A stretch of DNA of 64,000 bases from positions 13,414,248 to 13,478,247 of the forward strand of contig NW_019211454.1 of NCBI RefSeq assembly GCF_002443255.2, read 5' to 3'. A program made the translations under genes and the position numbers. Under the pieces are notes generated by a model, which was given only the letters and a program-made list of their open reading frames with translations, made no database searches and was not told where the DNA came from. Origin of the DNA: Varroa destructor. Its lineage: Eukaryota > Arthropoda > Arachnida > Mesostigmata > Varroidae. Shown here one piece after another: positions 38,290 to 49,629 of this stretch (the first letter of the stretch is position 1; the number at the start of each line of letters is the position of its first letter).

Positions 38290-38811
38290 CGGTGACGTGG
38301 GCAGCTCGCTGTACAGTGACACGCCGACCCTGAATCGTGTGACAAGTTCCGACCGCGCCAAAGGGACACAGCCAAACGACAGTCAGCGTCACTTGGTACT
38401 GAACGCGATGCAAATCGTGCCAATGTATCGACCTCTACCGCGCAGCCAGCGTGAAGGCCCATATGCTTATTATAGCACTACAACCCCAACAACCTATTTC
38501 AGTTATCTGTACCCATATGCTTACGGCTACTACGCTCCCTTAGCAGCTCCTGGAGGCTCATCGTCACCGGCGAACGTTGCCTCAAGGTGGCCACCCCAGC
38601 AGCAGAAACAACAGCAGCAGCAACAACAACGAACTCAGCAGCAAAGTGTCGAGCAGACGACGACCACGACAACAACGACGAGCGCAGGTTCCGGATTGAA
38701 CCCAGGAGCTGGCAACTGGCCCGCACCTCGCCGAGGACGTGGATTGCTCAGTACGCAGGCGGCCAACGTTGGACGCATTCCAATCTGTGCTAGCTGCAAC
38801 GTGCCCATCAG
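38290..38811 (+). CDS. Zasp52: Zasp52 exon: long Tyr/Gln/Thr-rich linker and first zinc knuckle of LIM2
   Basis: This is a 522-bp exon, phase 2 in and phase 2 out. The acceptor AG is at 38288-38289 after CCCTTCCTTCTTCTGC and the donor GTACCG at 38812. It begins Gly-Asp-Val-Gly-Ser-Ser, passes through a Tyr-rich stretch (YFSYLYPYAYGYYAP), a glutamine tract (QQQKQQQQQQQRTQQQ), a run of eight threonines and a basic Gly-Arg segment (PAPRRGRGLL), and ends RIPICASCNVPI, the opening Cys-x2-Cys of LIM2. The Gly-Arg-Gly then Ile-Pro-x-Cys lead-in matches Zasp52. The last two bases AG plus the first base of the next exon give Arg. A later in-frame acceptor at 38501-38502 (same phase) would shorten it. 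Readthrough of the donor adds only seven codons to TAG at 38831. Long minus-strand frames here are antisense shadows. Confidence 0.9.
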
Positions 38812-41800
38812 GTACCGAAAGACATGCGCATAGAAGAATTAAGACAATGATCGCGGCTGGCGAAGAGGCGAAACAGAGGAAGGGCAGGGGTAGCGGGTGG
38901 AAAATCGAGGGGCAACACAGAAAAAGGAAGAGCAGTAAAACGCCGGCTAACAAAGGAGCAAGCGGAAGATGAATCGAACAACAGGGGCACCCGAACGTAT
39001 TTAGCAAAGTAGTCAGACGCGCATACATACATAAACACAAAGTGGTGGCCACAGACAACATAATCGCATGTTCACAGAACTATATACACGGAAGAAACGC
39101 CATGATCTTCAGAGAAAGACTTTTCGAGGGTTGCTACACTAATGGGCCTTAGATAAGGTGGCCCTTATCTTAAGGTGGTGGTCGTGATTCTTTAGGATTT
39201 ACAATTGTGATAGAAATTTTCCTGCCAGCTTGTCTGTTGTGTTATTTCAGTTGTCGAAGAACTTTAATTCTCACTGTGTATTGTAGAACGATTGAAGTAC
39301 CGATGCATCTTTGCGTCCGTCCCTTAAGTGGCAGCTTAAAATGCTATAAAATGTTATTGCGTTAATGGAGTTCTTTGAAATGCCTTTCTTAGGCTGCCTC
39401 AGCCGTAGGAAGTGAAATAATTAACTGAATAAACGACATGTTAAATTCTCACTCAGCAAGCTACTGGACTATAAATGAGCAATGAAACAAACGAGGGCCT
39501 GAGGGATTTTTATTTGTGGGGACGGCGGACATAACTTTACTGACCGTAGACGAAGCTTATATCAGGGCTGAGTATCCTCTTTAGGCTACAGGCAACCACG
39601 TTGATTTTTATTTACGTATCTCTACTGAGTCGTGAACATGAGCGAACAAACCCTTTCACCTTCTTTTTTTTTGCTTTCAACGCAGAATTCATTGCCGAGC
39701 ACCAAATGCAGACAGCATGTTGCTATTTTTATTATACACAGTTACTAGTTCGTTCACGTGTGTATTATTAGATGAACGGTCCGATGCTCATCACAGTATT
39801 GTTATATTTTGTTTAATTGGCGACGACAGATTACTCGTTGCCTAGCGTGCATCGTTCTATAGCTGTTGTTGTCCAAGTCCTATGTGAACTTCGTATAGTT
39901 TTCTGTTAACCCATTGACCTTATGACAACGCTGCCATTATGCAAATTCTATGCGACTCCATGTGTAGTCTAGGTTATAAGTGTCTCGCCTAAGTAACGTG
40001 AGCAACAAACCTGTTTACGCTACTTAGGTAAGTCTAAATAAGACCACCCTTGAGGAAAAGGAACATTGGGATACAATTGGAAGCGATGTCGTTCGATTCT
40101 AGCCAAATTCTACTAATTTTTAGGCTGCGTAAAAGCGAATCCGGCAGAGCTTGAAATTGAACGTTTTATTTTAATTGCATCAGTAACTCGCTCGTATTAG
40201 ACAGAGCTTCGCTAGCAAATATCCCAGCCGGTTGAAAATCCGAGAATGAAAACCAGTTGAGCTTACGCCAGAGGAAATGCGTTCAGACGTAAATACATCT
40301 TCTAGTTTCGAAAACTAACGCTCAGTTGTCAAGCTATAGCACTCCGGAACTTTGCTTACGGGGAAAGTTTGTGGAGATATTAGGGAAGAAAAAACTCATC
40401 CGAAAGCATAGTATGTGAATGGTGTGAACGTCTCAGTAACGGTGAGTGGAATGTTAAAAAGCTAGAAGTTAAGCAGATGTCAGGACTTGAAAGAGAAAAA
40501 TACGTGGCCGCAATCGAGAAGGATTCTCCCGAAAGAGTCTTAGGACTCTGTTGGCTAAAACTAGCAGACCACACGAAACGTGTTACAGGATTATAATCCA
40601 AATACTGACAATGCGAAAACTGAGTAAAAAATTGACCCTTCGTGAATTAACTTCAGGCCAGTTGATAATGCCGTTTGCAGAACTTTAGTCAGCAAATATA
40701 CGATCACCATAGACGAATAAGGTAACAGGAAAAAGCTACAATGGATATCAGAAGAATCTGCTACTATGAGATACTCATCGAAAATGAATTAATGCAGTCT
40801 AGTATCTGGACTTTTTCATGAAAGGCATGAGACATTTGGAGAACAATCATAAGCACAAGATCTGGTTACTTAATAAGACCTCATCAACATGCCTTAAAAT
40901 ACTTACTGAATTGAGCACATCGAGCATCTAATGTTGGCTTCGCATGTAAAGTATGGCAGGGATACTTATATATCCGTATGAATCGAGTGCTGTATATGGG
41001 TACTTCTTTTCAACCGTAGTTTCGGTTGCCCTGATCAACGTTTAGATGGTGTACATATCAATTTCTAGATCAGGCAAATCGGCTTCGCATAGGTCTTACA
41101 AGCACAAACAGCCTGTGACGTTTTTGCATCCAAGGGAATTGGTCTACTCGTAATTCATTCATGTCAATATCATTACGATCACAGGTAACGCTGTCAATGG
41201 TTCGACAAAAAATTCAGTTCGACCTTGGCGAGGTTGTTAGCCGATGTCACGTGGTACGACTTCATCGATGAAGTCGTACAGTTGTTTGGATGTCATTAGT
41301 ATCGTATCGGCGGTATTTACTAGCAAAATAAACCCAGCCCACGGATCATCGCGATTGGTTCGTAGGGTGTTTACTCCATTCAAACGCCGTTACGAACCGC
41401 AGCGTGCCGGTGAGGCCAATTCGTAGAACGTTAAATTGGGCCACTGAATACATTTTGTGAGACATTGCTTTGTGATTTAATGACCCATTCGGCTTTTGGG
41501 CATAGGACATGGCTGTTGTTCCCCTGCGTTGCCTTTCCTGCATATATTCCTTATAATATTCCGCTTTTTAGTAATTCACATGTATAACTGTCGGCCATTG
41601 ATGCTAGAGCGTGAGCAAGATGGGCCGAGGCGTTACACGAATGCGGCCTATTAGAGACTGTATGGACACCATATTATCTAGCCATGTGTTACATGTTTCA
41701 ATGAACTGGTAACCTACCGAAGAGCTAGTTTGGCGTGAAAAAGACGTTACCTTTTTACCAAACAGATGAACGAGAAAGTTAGAACTGGTAAAGAGAGGAC

Positions 41801-43283
41801 ACGGTGCGAAAGGGCCACACGTTTGAAAAGTGCACTCTCTTTTAGTAGTGTGACAATATGTTTATCTGATACATTGTGAATGATGCATAGCTCAGATGAT
41901 CTCCTGATTATAAGCTGTGAATGCGATTTTTATAAGTTTTTATATAGAAAAAAAAAAAAGAGGATAATTACGAAGTGGTAAAGGGCACATTAAACTTTCC
42001 GTCCTATTAGAAATAATCTCCACATTTCAGACATTACAACCACTGGATTGACATCTACAGTTAAGCTTCGGAGTCAAAAATATCTATACGTTTCGTAAAA
42101 AACAAATCTCTTATTATTTTTGTACACATATAGACTTCTCATTTTGTTGTCACAATGCTCTATAATACACAGAAAGCTGTTTCAACACTAAATGGTTGCG
42201 CTTATCTCAATTGACGATATAACCGTAAAAAAGATAATCCGCACATTCGTTTAAATACACGTGAGCTTTTTGGGCTATTTTACGCTCCCTGATTGAACAG
42301 TGCTCTGCTAATATGAAAATTCATATGTTCCTAAAAGGACTGCGCTATCATAATAACATTGAGTACAGGAACAGACCCATAGATAACCTCTGGTGGCTTC
42401 TTCGATTTGTCCTATTTAGTCAAGACCATATAAACTGTAGAACATGACCTAGGCATAGAGCGGATTCCCGTTTGGTTTGAAAGGACTATGCCCGGCCGGT
42501 TTATATCACTAACGTCAGCTGCCAAATCATTGTTCGCCTTAGATTCATCCAACAAATCATACATTATTTTAATCAGCTTAGCAAATCCTGTGGCTGAACC
42601 ACGATCAAATAATGGGGAAAATTCATCTGGTGTGAAAGATGCTAGATTTGTAGTAATGGGATAATTTTCAAGTATTCGACTGAAGTATGATGAGGTTGCT
42701 TAAATTATCAAGGGTCTGAAAAGGCATACGCTATTTCCGACATTTGCGAGGATTAAGATAATGTAAAAGATTCGTACAGTTAGTAAGCCAGAAAGCACAC
42801 GTGCAGGATCTTGCCTCTTGAAGGACACGCTTATAGCACAACGAATGTTTGCATGACATACTGTCACGCGCGACCCGTAGGAGCAGAGCCTCTTACCCTG
42901 TGTACATGCATTCAAAAAAGCATCTATCGTGCTTCTATTAGTGATGAAAGCAAAGTCTGCCTTACAAATATTACTGAATTTATGCATGTCGAAGATATTG
43001 GAAACACATCCCAGGAACCTGGAGGTTGCTTCTGTAGGGTCATCAGTGCACACGAGGTAACTAAAACGGGGGAACATAGAAAAGGGTGAGGACAGAGTAG
43101 TCTGCTACAATTATATTATAGACGTTAAGGGTTCGAGAACGTGTTACAGACTGAGTATCTACGGGAGATGGAGACACGCCTACATTTAAGTATAATACTT
43201 GATTTATTTATGTTCTGTATATAATTACCATTTCATGAAATCATCAAGCAGAATTTGTTTGCAAAATTCCCCTCGAATTTCAG
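38812..43283. other. Intron inside LIM2
   Basis: The interval runs from donor GTACCG to acceptor CGAATTTCAG. The first 250 bases are strongly purine-rich. It contains a perfect 26-bp palindrome at 41254-41279, an 8-bp inverted repeat at 39151-39170 (AGATAAGG/CCTTATCT) and an A-rich tract near 41.95 kb. No exon is seen. Confidence 0.75.
41254..41279. repeat. Perfect 26-bp palindrome
   Basis: The half-site GTACGACTTCATC is followed immediately by its exact reverse complement, with no spacer. It is embedded in ordinary intron DNA. It could be a dimeric protein-binding site, a foldback remnant or chance. Confidence 0.93.
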
Positions 43284-43470
43284 AGGTCCGTTTGTATCGG
43301 CCATAGGGAAGTCGTGGTGCCCAGCACATTTTATGTGTGCGAATGCCACATGTCGCCGGGACCTGATGGACTGCGGTTTTGTTGAGGAACGCAATCAACT
43401 GTACTGCGAAACCTGCTTTGAGAACTACATGGCGCCTAGCTGTTCCAAATGTCACCAGCGTATCAAGGGC
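43284..43470 (+). CDS. Zasp52: Zasp52 exon: rest of LIM2 and start of LIM3
   Basis: This is a 187-bp exon, phase 2 in and phase 0 out. The acceptor AG is at 43282-43283 and the donor GTAAGT at 43471. It continues GPFVSAIGKSWCPAHFMC, then ANATCRRDLMDCGFVEE, then LYCETCFENYMAPSC and ends SKCHQRIKG. LIM2 spacing is Cys-x2-Cys-x16-Cys-x2-His-x2-Cys-x4-Cys-x17-Cys-x2-Cys: His and Cys are exchanged in the first finger and the second knuckle has x4 instead of x2. The same Cys-Pro-x-His and six-residue knuckle pattern is, as I recall, present in Drosophila Zasp52, so it is a family trait and not damage. LIM3 starts at Cys-Ser-Lys-Cys. Confidence 0.96.
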
Positions 43471-46400
43471 GTAAGTCGAATGTTTTGGCATGAGTTACAG
43501 ACGATAGATTTCTAAATAATTCAGTCTCGTCGCAGCTGGTGGTACTGACAAGGGATGAAAGCGTACTAAAACCATACATAATTTCTAGGCTATATAACCT
43601 GCGAAGTATAACTAAAACACGCATAAATAAAAACATTTACTAGAAACAAAAGGCCACCAGACATTTCAATGTCCACTGCTATTGCCATTTGATTAAGCAT
43701 GAGAAGAGAGCTTCGCGCGAGCCGATTCGTAGAAAAGGTTCCACGGTGCATGCACTTTATAATGAAATGATTATGTTTAAACATTGGCTATATTTATCTT
43801 AACGTGCATATCGTTTATCACCACCCGGACCCTGTCCCAAAGACGCAATCGACTTTACCGCACTATCTTTTCGTTTCTAGGTAGAGCCGAGATGCTTGCG
43901 TACAATCTCGAACAGAGAAAAAAATAATTTCAACATGACGTGCGTGCAGTATGAGACTTGACGGCGTTGAATTAACGTTAACATGACCGTCATCACGGCT
44001 TCCGCCAATTTACGTCAACAACAGAGCTTCGTTTAGGTTTACGAGTCTGGAAAGAGTCAACTGAAAACCTGGTGCGACTTTCGTTCTCTATGCGTATCTC
44101 GCTGGCTGTTTCGTACGCTTTATGCCGAATTTTGCCCCATTTTCCCTGTCTCTCATCTAAACGAACAGCTGCAAGCTCCATACAGCTGAACTATGGTATC
44201 AGCGACGCTTGCTGATGCCAGTAACAACAGCAAGTCAACGGGATTGTTGTTTATCAAAATGGCTGTATCGGGCCATTAGATGTCAGCAGGGACAAGCTCT
44301 TTACGAGTATGCGAGACGTCCGAGTACACCGCTTTGCTGCCAGGAAATGCATTTGACTTACGACAGTGAAAGTCATATATGTTTATGATTCAGTCTGTCG
44401 ACTAAAAGTTGGTACATTTGAAGAGTTAGAAGATATTTTGATATACCCCCAGCTGTGGCAAAGCCGCAATGGAAAACACCATGGAGGTAAACTGTAGGAC
44501 GGTCAGTGTCATTAAACATTGCCTTACTACTAAACAATTCACTCTTGAAGTAATGAAGACAATTTATCGATCATATATTGGTTTGTTGACGTCATTGTAC
44601 GTAGTTGAATGTGCCAAATAACGGTAGTCGATGTTAGCTGCGAACTTGGATTCTGTCGGGGCTGTATTTTGTCAAGTATAAGAAGTAAATGTTTTTCTAT
44701 TGAAAGACAATTCCACGCAGTCTAATGCGCTTGTTAAATCTATGGATCGAAGGCTCGTGACAGCTTCAGAGCTCGACCTTTTAAGCAGCGTAAGGTGACC
44801 ATAGCGCTGCTCTAGCCGAACTGACGAGATATATCTGCTGTAGTTACATGGATATCCTATCTATTTTAGCTTTTTCTCTAAAAGATACATTACAGATGGT
44901 ACGAACTCCCGGGCCAAATATGCCTAGACATCTGTCAAAATATTAACTTTTATTATACCTAACACACTATGAAAATGAAACCTCGTTTGTAGAAAAGCGA
45001 CAGCTGTTAGGGACACTCCTTCACACGAAGTCAACTATCGTTCAATTTGTCTCACTTAATTTTCAAGTATACATATAGTTTTGCAATCGATTGTCCATCC
45101 CGGGGGTGGGGGGTGGTGACCGTCTTATATAAATAGAGAACATCCGAAGAATGAAATACAGATTAATGGAGCGCAACATTTACCTTCGAAGCAATTCAGC
45201 TAAAAAAATGGGTTACATTTTTAAAAAGTACAATCAGCTTAGCAAGTTACAGAACAAACACACAAATAGATCACTGCGCTTTTTGCGAGATAATAGTCTC
45301 GAACAGTAATATATTCTTAAGCGTGTCCCGCCGTTCCGCCCAAGTTCGTTTTCCGATAAATGAATGGCTTTGATAGTAAATTAATAGACGGACGATACGG
45401 AACCACCTAAAGATACGATCAAACTTTTGAAGCTTTCAGATAACTCTTGTATTTATATCTGGGTGCCGCAACGCATATATACACAAAGCATCTGTGTCGA
45501 TACTAGAATAAAATAATATTTTAAATACTTATTCGAGCGCCGCGACAGGACACAAGTCGTCTCTGAGCTCAACTTCATTTGACTTAGTGTTTATACTTCA
45601 TTTTGAATCAAAAACCTCTGAAATGCATCAGGCATTTAGGCAGACAACGACATTACTATTGCCTCCTCCCTTCAAAAGCGTGTTTGACTGTAGAATAAAC
45701 GCTTACATCACTTACTCGGCTGTATAGTTGTGTATGTAATGTATAGTTATTTACAGCGGGTCATATCTACCCCTCTAGCCTTTCGTTTGCCTTATGCTAT
45801 CAATTTGCTGGCTCATCTATACTAAGCGTATGCTCTAGCGAAATACTGGCTCCGACGTTGACGCCGATACCGGTTCTCTGTATCTATGCATGTTTAACAT
45901 AAGCAACGATAATCTACGGCTACGAAAAAATTCACTGCTCAATCGGCCTAGCTTGCGGCTCTTGGCCGATGCACTGCTAATCGATCCTTTCAGCCCATCG
46001 TTGTCGGGTCGTAGTTTCGTCCAGTTGGACGCTCTCGTACAATCGAATTCATACAATCGAATTACCTACTATAATTGCCCATAGCTCATCTGCCTGGGTG
46101 ACCGGATCCCTGACTGGAGTTTGGCACAGCTTCTGTTTATGAGCTCTATCTTGATGGCGGAGGCGGCAATAGGAGCTCTTCTCAGGTCGCGACAGCCTAG
46201 AGAACATAGGAACAAGGTCGTAATGAGCCTCAGTGGGCTTTGGCCATCGTGCTGCCGGTTGTAAAGGAAAAACAAACGAGTCGCATCTTGCTCGTCTAAC
46301 CACGCTGACCAGGGAGGAAAGAAAGGAATTATTAATTAGCAGGATAAATACTACTGCTAGAATTAGTGTTTGGGCCATTCTGTGGAACAGGCGCGCACCT

Positions 46401-49392
46401 TAACTAGTCTGTCGATCAGCGCTCATTGAAGACGTCTGCTATATAACCAGTCGAGGCTACGAAAATGAGTACGAGTTTCTGGTTAGACACATTTGCCGCG
46501 ACAAAGTAGGACTGGAAGACGAACTGAGGTAGCCTTTAAAAGCCGACCTCTTCAGCGCCGCCTTATTTGTCCCTTGGAAACGGACAACTGAAAAAGAGAC
46601 GGTGTCCTGGTACTGTATCTTTATCTTGCGTAAGGCCCTTGAAACTTTGTCTGAAAGAACGAATACACGACTATCCGTCATGTCAAGGAACAGCTCTCAT
46701 TCAATTTCAACGATCAACTACAACTATACAATTAGTGCTCAGTTATCAGTTTTTCAATATGATGACATTTGATGGGTTCCTAAATGGCCGATCGGTGGCG
46801 GCTTGCACGATTCGCGCTCGTAACTGCTGGAAAGTGGCTCAAACTAAATATACATATTGATATACCCAAGAGTTACGGTGACATTTGACTATCTTTTAAC
46901 GTTGTTTCTAGTTTTACATGCGATATCGCCGTTAGGCATTCATGACAAAACTCATTACGGTTTCCTCAGACCGCCTTCCCAGGTTCGCCCCCTAGGTTGA
47001 AACCAATTTTTTCTCCCGGTTCAGACTTAGTCAAGCGTGATCAATTTTACGCTTTGTGTTCGCCATCGGCATAACGCAGCCGCATTACTTTTCGAGGCCC
47101 GCGGCTAACAATACTTCCATCTCTGCGCAACTGACCAGTATGTCGGGCGATACAGAGTGAGAATGTCGACTCTCGTTTAATGGACGCGCAGCAAATAGGT
47201 ATAAAGACGACTGCCAAGAAAACCGTTATAAAATTACAGTTTTCGGCTAGACAAAAACGCCTAGTTTTGTCTATCCCAACACCAGGATCTTTTGGCACGG
47301 AACCGTTTCACCTACGGGCCTACCATTAGCAGCGACAGGATACAGCTGACGATTCGGCCGGATTAATGTCAGCTGGTGCGACGATCCCTAACACGTGCCC
47401 ACGGCATTATTTTTAACATTACACGGAAACGGGTCAGTCTGAAAGAAAACGAGAGATGGCGTGAAGACCTTTTAACGCTGACGTGTAGTTTGCTCGCGTC
47501 CACTTAGCCAAACATCATCTGTCTATAATACTGAATAGCCCTTTCAACGAACATTTGTCTGGGTGGCTGAGTGCATCTGTGTGGAAATGGAGTACTGCCT
47601 ACAGTACTTCGCAACATTTGTCAGATTTTATATTCAGATCATCATGGGTGTATCGGCAGATGTCGTTACAATTAGACGTATGATTTTCACCGTTCCGTCG
47701 CGTAAATTTACAGAATTACAATAACTAGCGAATCTACAAAATGTTCCATGCATTTTCGAGCAGAAAGTTATGTAACTTTAGTGTACAGAGCTCGCAGAAG
47801 AACTTGTCGTGAACTCAGGCTTCCATATGCTGTGTCCCTATGTAACTGGACCTGGTTCACACAGAAGGGACCTTTACCGCAAAAAAGTAATAGTAAGCGC
47901 ACTAAAATTAAGTAACCGCGAGCAATTGGCCAGCGATTTCTTTTGGTTATTGGCTATGAACAAAAGCATGGTCAATGAGCTGAATTAGCGGGATCTATTA
48001 TAGTTTAGCGTTCGAGCATCGATTACGATGAAGAACTATGTGAGTACAACAAAAAGCACCTAAAGCAACAACCGCTTCATCTTAAATATACTGTACGCAT
48101 ATATTTGTACTATTTTCAATGTCGTCTGCGAACGATTGAGTAGCGCGGTTCATGCCATCAAGCTAGAAGCGAACTACGATATTTGCTGATCCCGGGGAGT
48201 TAGCAACTACTTGGACATACCCTGTTTCTTCCTTCTTTATATGGCCAATAGTACGCTGATAATCTCTTCCAAAGTAGCTCATTTCCGTCGAATTTTCAAC
48301 GTATTTTCGGTTTCTTGCATTTAAATTTAGCTTCACGCTGTTCTATCGCACAGCCTCCAGTCGGATAGCTATGTTGATCGTTGGCCTTAGATGGGGTAGC
48401 TGCCCTGCGACAATCACCTTTCGCTTACTGGTTCTCGATAGCGGCATATTTGTGGAGCAGAACGGCACCACAGTGAAGGTGGCATATCAAACGGCAATTG
48501 CACCTGCTTGAGCGTTTCGATATGCGTCACTTTACGTGTCCAACGCGAGATTGGTCGTAATAGAGCACCGAATAGGAACAATGCCAGGTATAAGGTATTT
48601 GATGCGAAGCTTAAAGTGACTAGAGGATGCCAGCGAATCCAGCCACAAACCAGCAAATGTAGAGGGGTCAGATTGAATCGAATCCGCCGGAAGTTTCCTG
48701 TAGTGCCCTTCTCGAAGTGAGAGAAATTGCCGTCGACGTTGTCACTGGGGGCAGCAATGGCAAAAACAAGGCCAGTCAAATTAAGATATAATCTTGTCTT
48801 AATACCAACAAAACTGAACGGCTCGTTCATGTCTAATCGTTTGCCAAATATCTACCTGCTAAATTATTCTTTTTTTTTTTCACATAGAAGGGCCTGAACA
48901 TGGCAGGACAATTGCCAGGTCGAACGGATGCAGCTATTTCCATTTCAGATGCGTAGATGCATTCATAGAAAGGCAATAGTATCTGTGCGTATAGTTTAGA
49001 ACATTTACTTGGTAAACTTTAACTTCTTATATTTCCAAATTATTTCTCATATGAGAGAATTTGGCAAATATGAATCGATGGCTTTACTGATTGACTAACA
49101 TTTTTAAGTGCAAGATAGCATTACAGAACGTACCAACGTACCTAAATCCTTTCTTCTTTGCTAGAAATTAAATAAAGTAATCTATTATTAAGCATCGTTA
49201 ATTAATAAGACCTGTTGTGAGCGCAGTCATGGTGCCAACAGGAAAAGAAGAAACGGCTCTATCGAAATTTTCCTGCTCGAATAATAAAAGTTGTGTTCGT
49301 TTTTTTTTCGCTAGGAAAGAGTGTTGCCTATTTGTGATTTATGTCTGTTCTTTTTGCGTCGTTCATTGTTCTGTTATGTATGCATGTTACAG
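43471..49392. other. Intron inside LIM3
   Basis: The interval runs from donor GTAAGT to acceptor TGCATGTTACAG. It carries diverged dispersed repeat copy C (about 46896-46965), a G-rich patch near 45.10 kb and several minus-strand frames with hydrophobic stretches (43590-43784, 45835-46378, 47047-47298, 48414-48830). These frames are close to chance length, so no gene is called. Confidence 0.65.
46896..46965 (+). repeat. Dispersed repeat family, copy C
   Basis: TTTCTAGTTTTACATGCGAT then TCGCCGTTAGGCATTCATG align with the left part of copy B, about 80% identical over 42 bases with one gap. A CCCAGGTTCG segment further right (46978) may correspond to copy B's GGTTCGAACC. Confidence 0.5.
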
Positions 49393-49629
49393 GATTGTCT
49401 AAAGGCAATGGATCGTCCATGGCATCCGACTTGTTTCACGTGCAGCTATTGTCGTCGCCCGTTTGGAAATAACTCATTTTACCTTGAGGACGGAAAACCG
49501 TACTGCGAGAAGGACTGGAATGATCTGTTCACGTCGAAGTGCTTCGGTTGCGGTTATCCGATAGAGGCGGGGGACCGATGGGTGGAAGCGCTCAACAATA
49601 ACTACCACTCGACGTGTTTCAAATGCACT
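49393..49629 (+). CDS. Zasp52: Zasp52 exon: rest of LIM3 and most of LIM4
   Basis: This is a 79-codon exon, phase 0 at both ends. The acceptor AG is at 49391-49392 and the donor GTATGT at 49630. LIM3 continues DCLKAMDRPWHPTCFTC and closes at LEDGKPYCEKDW, with spacing Cys-x2-Cys-x16-His-x2-Cys-x2-Cys-x2-Cys-x17-Cys-x2-Asp, Asp being a common final ligand in LIM domains. LIM4 follows as CFGCGYPIEAGDRWVEAL and NNNYHSTCFKCT. Length, spacing and the Pro-Ile-Glu-Ala-Gly-Asp-Arg-Trp-Val motif match the last two LIMs of the Zasp/Enigma group closely. Confidence 0.96.

Noticed and set aside
38067..39061. Minus-strand frames of 131 and 159 codons and overlapping plus-strand alternatives
   Set aside because: They overlap the Zasp52 linker exon and reflect its codon repeats and the purine-rich intron start; Leu-rich runs are antisense of the CAG tract.
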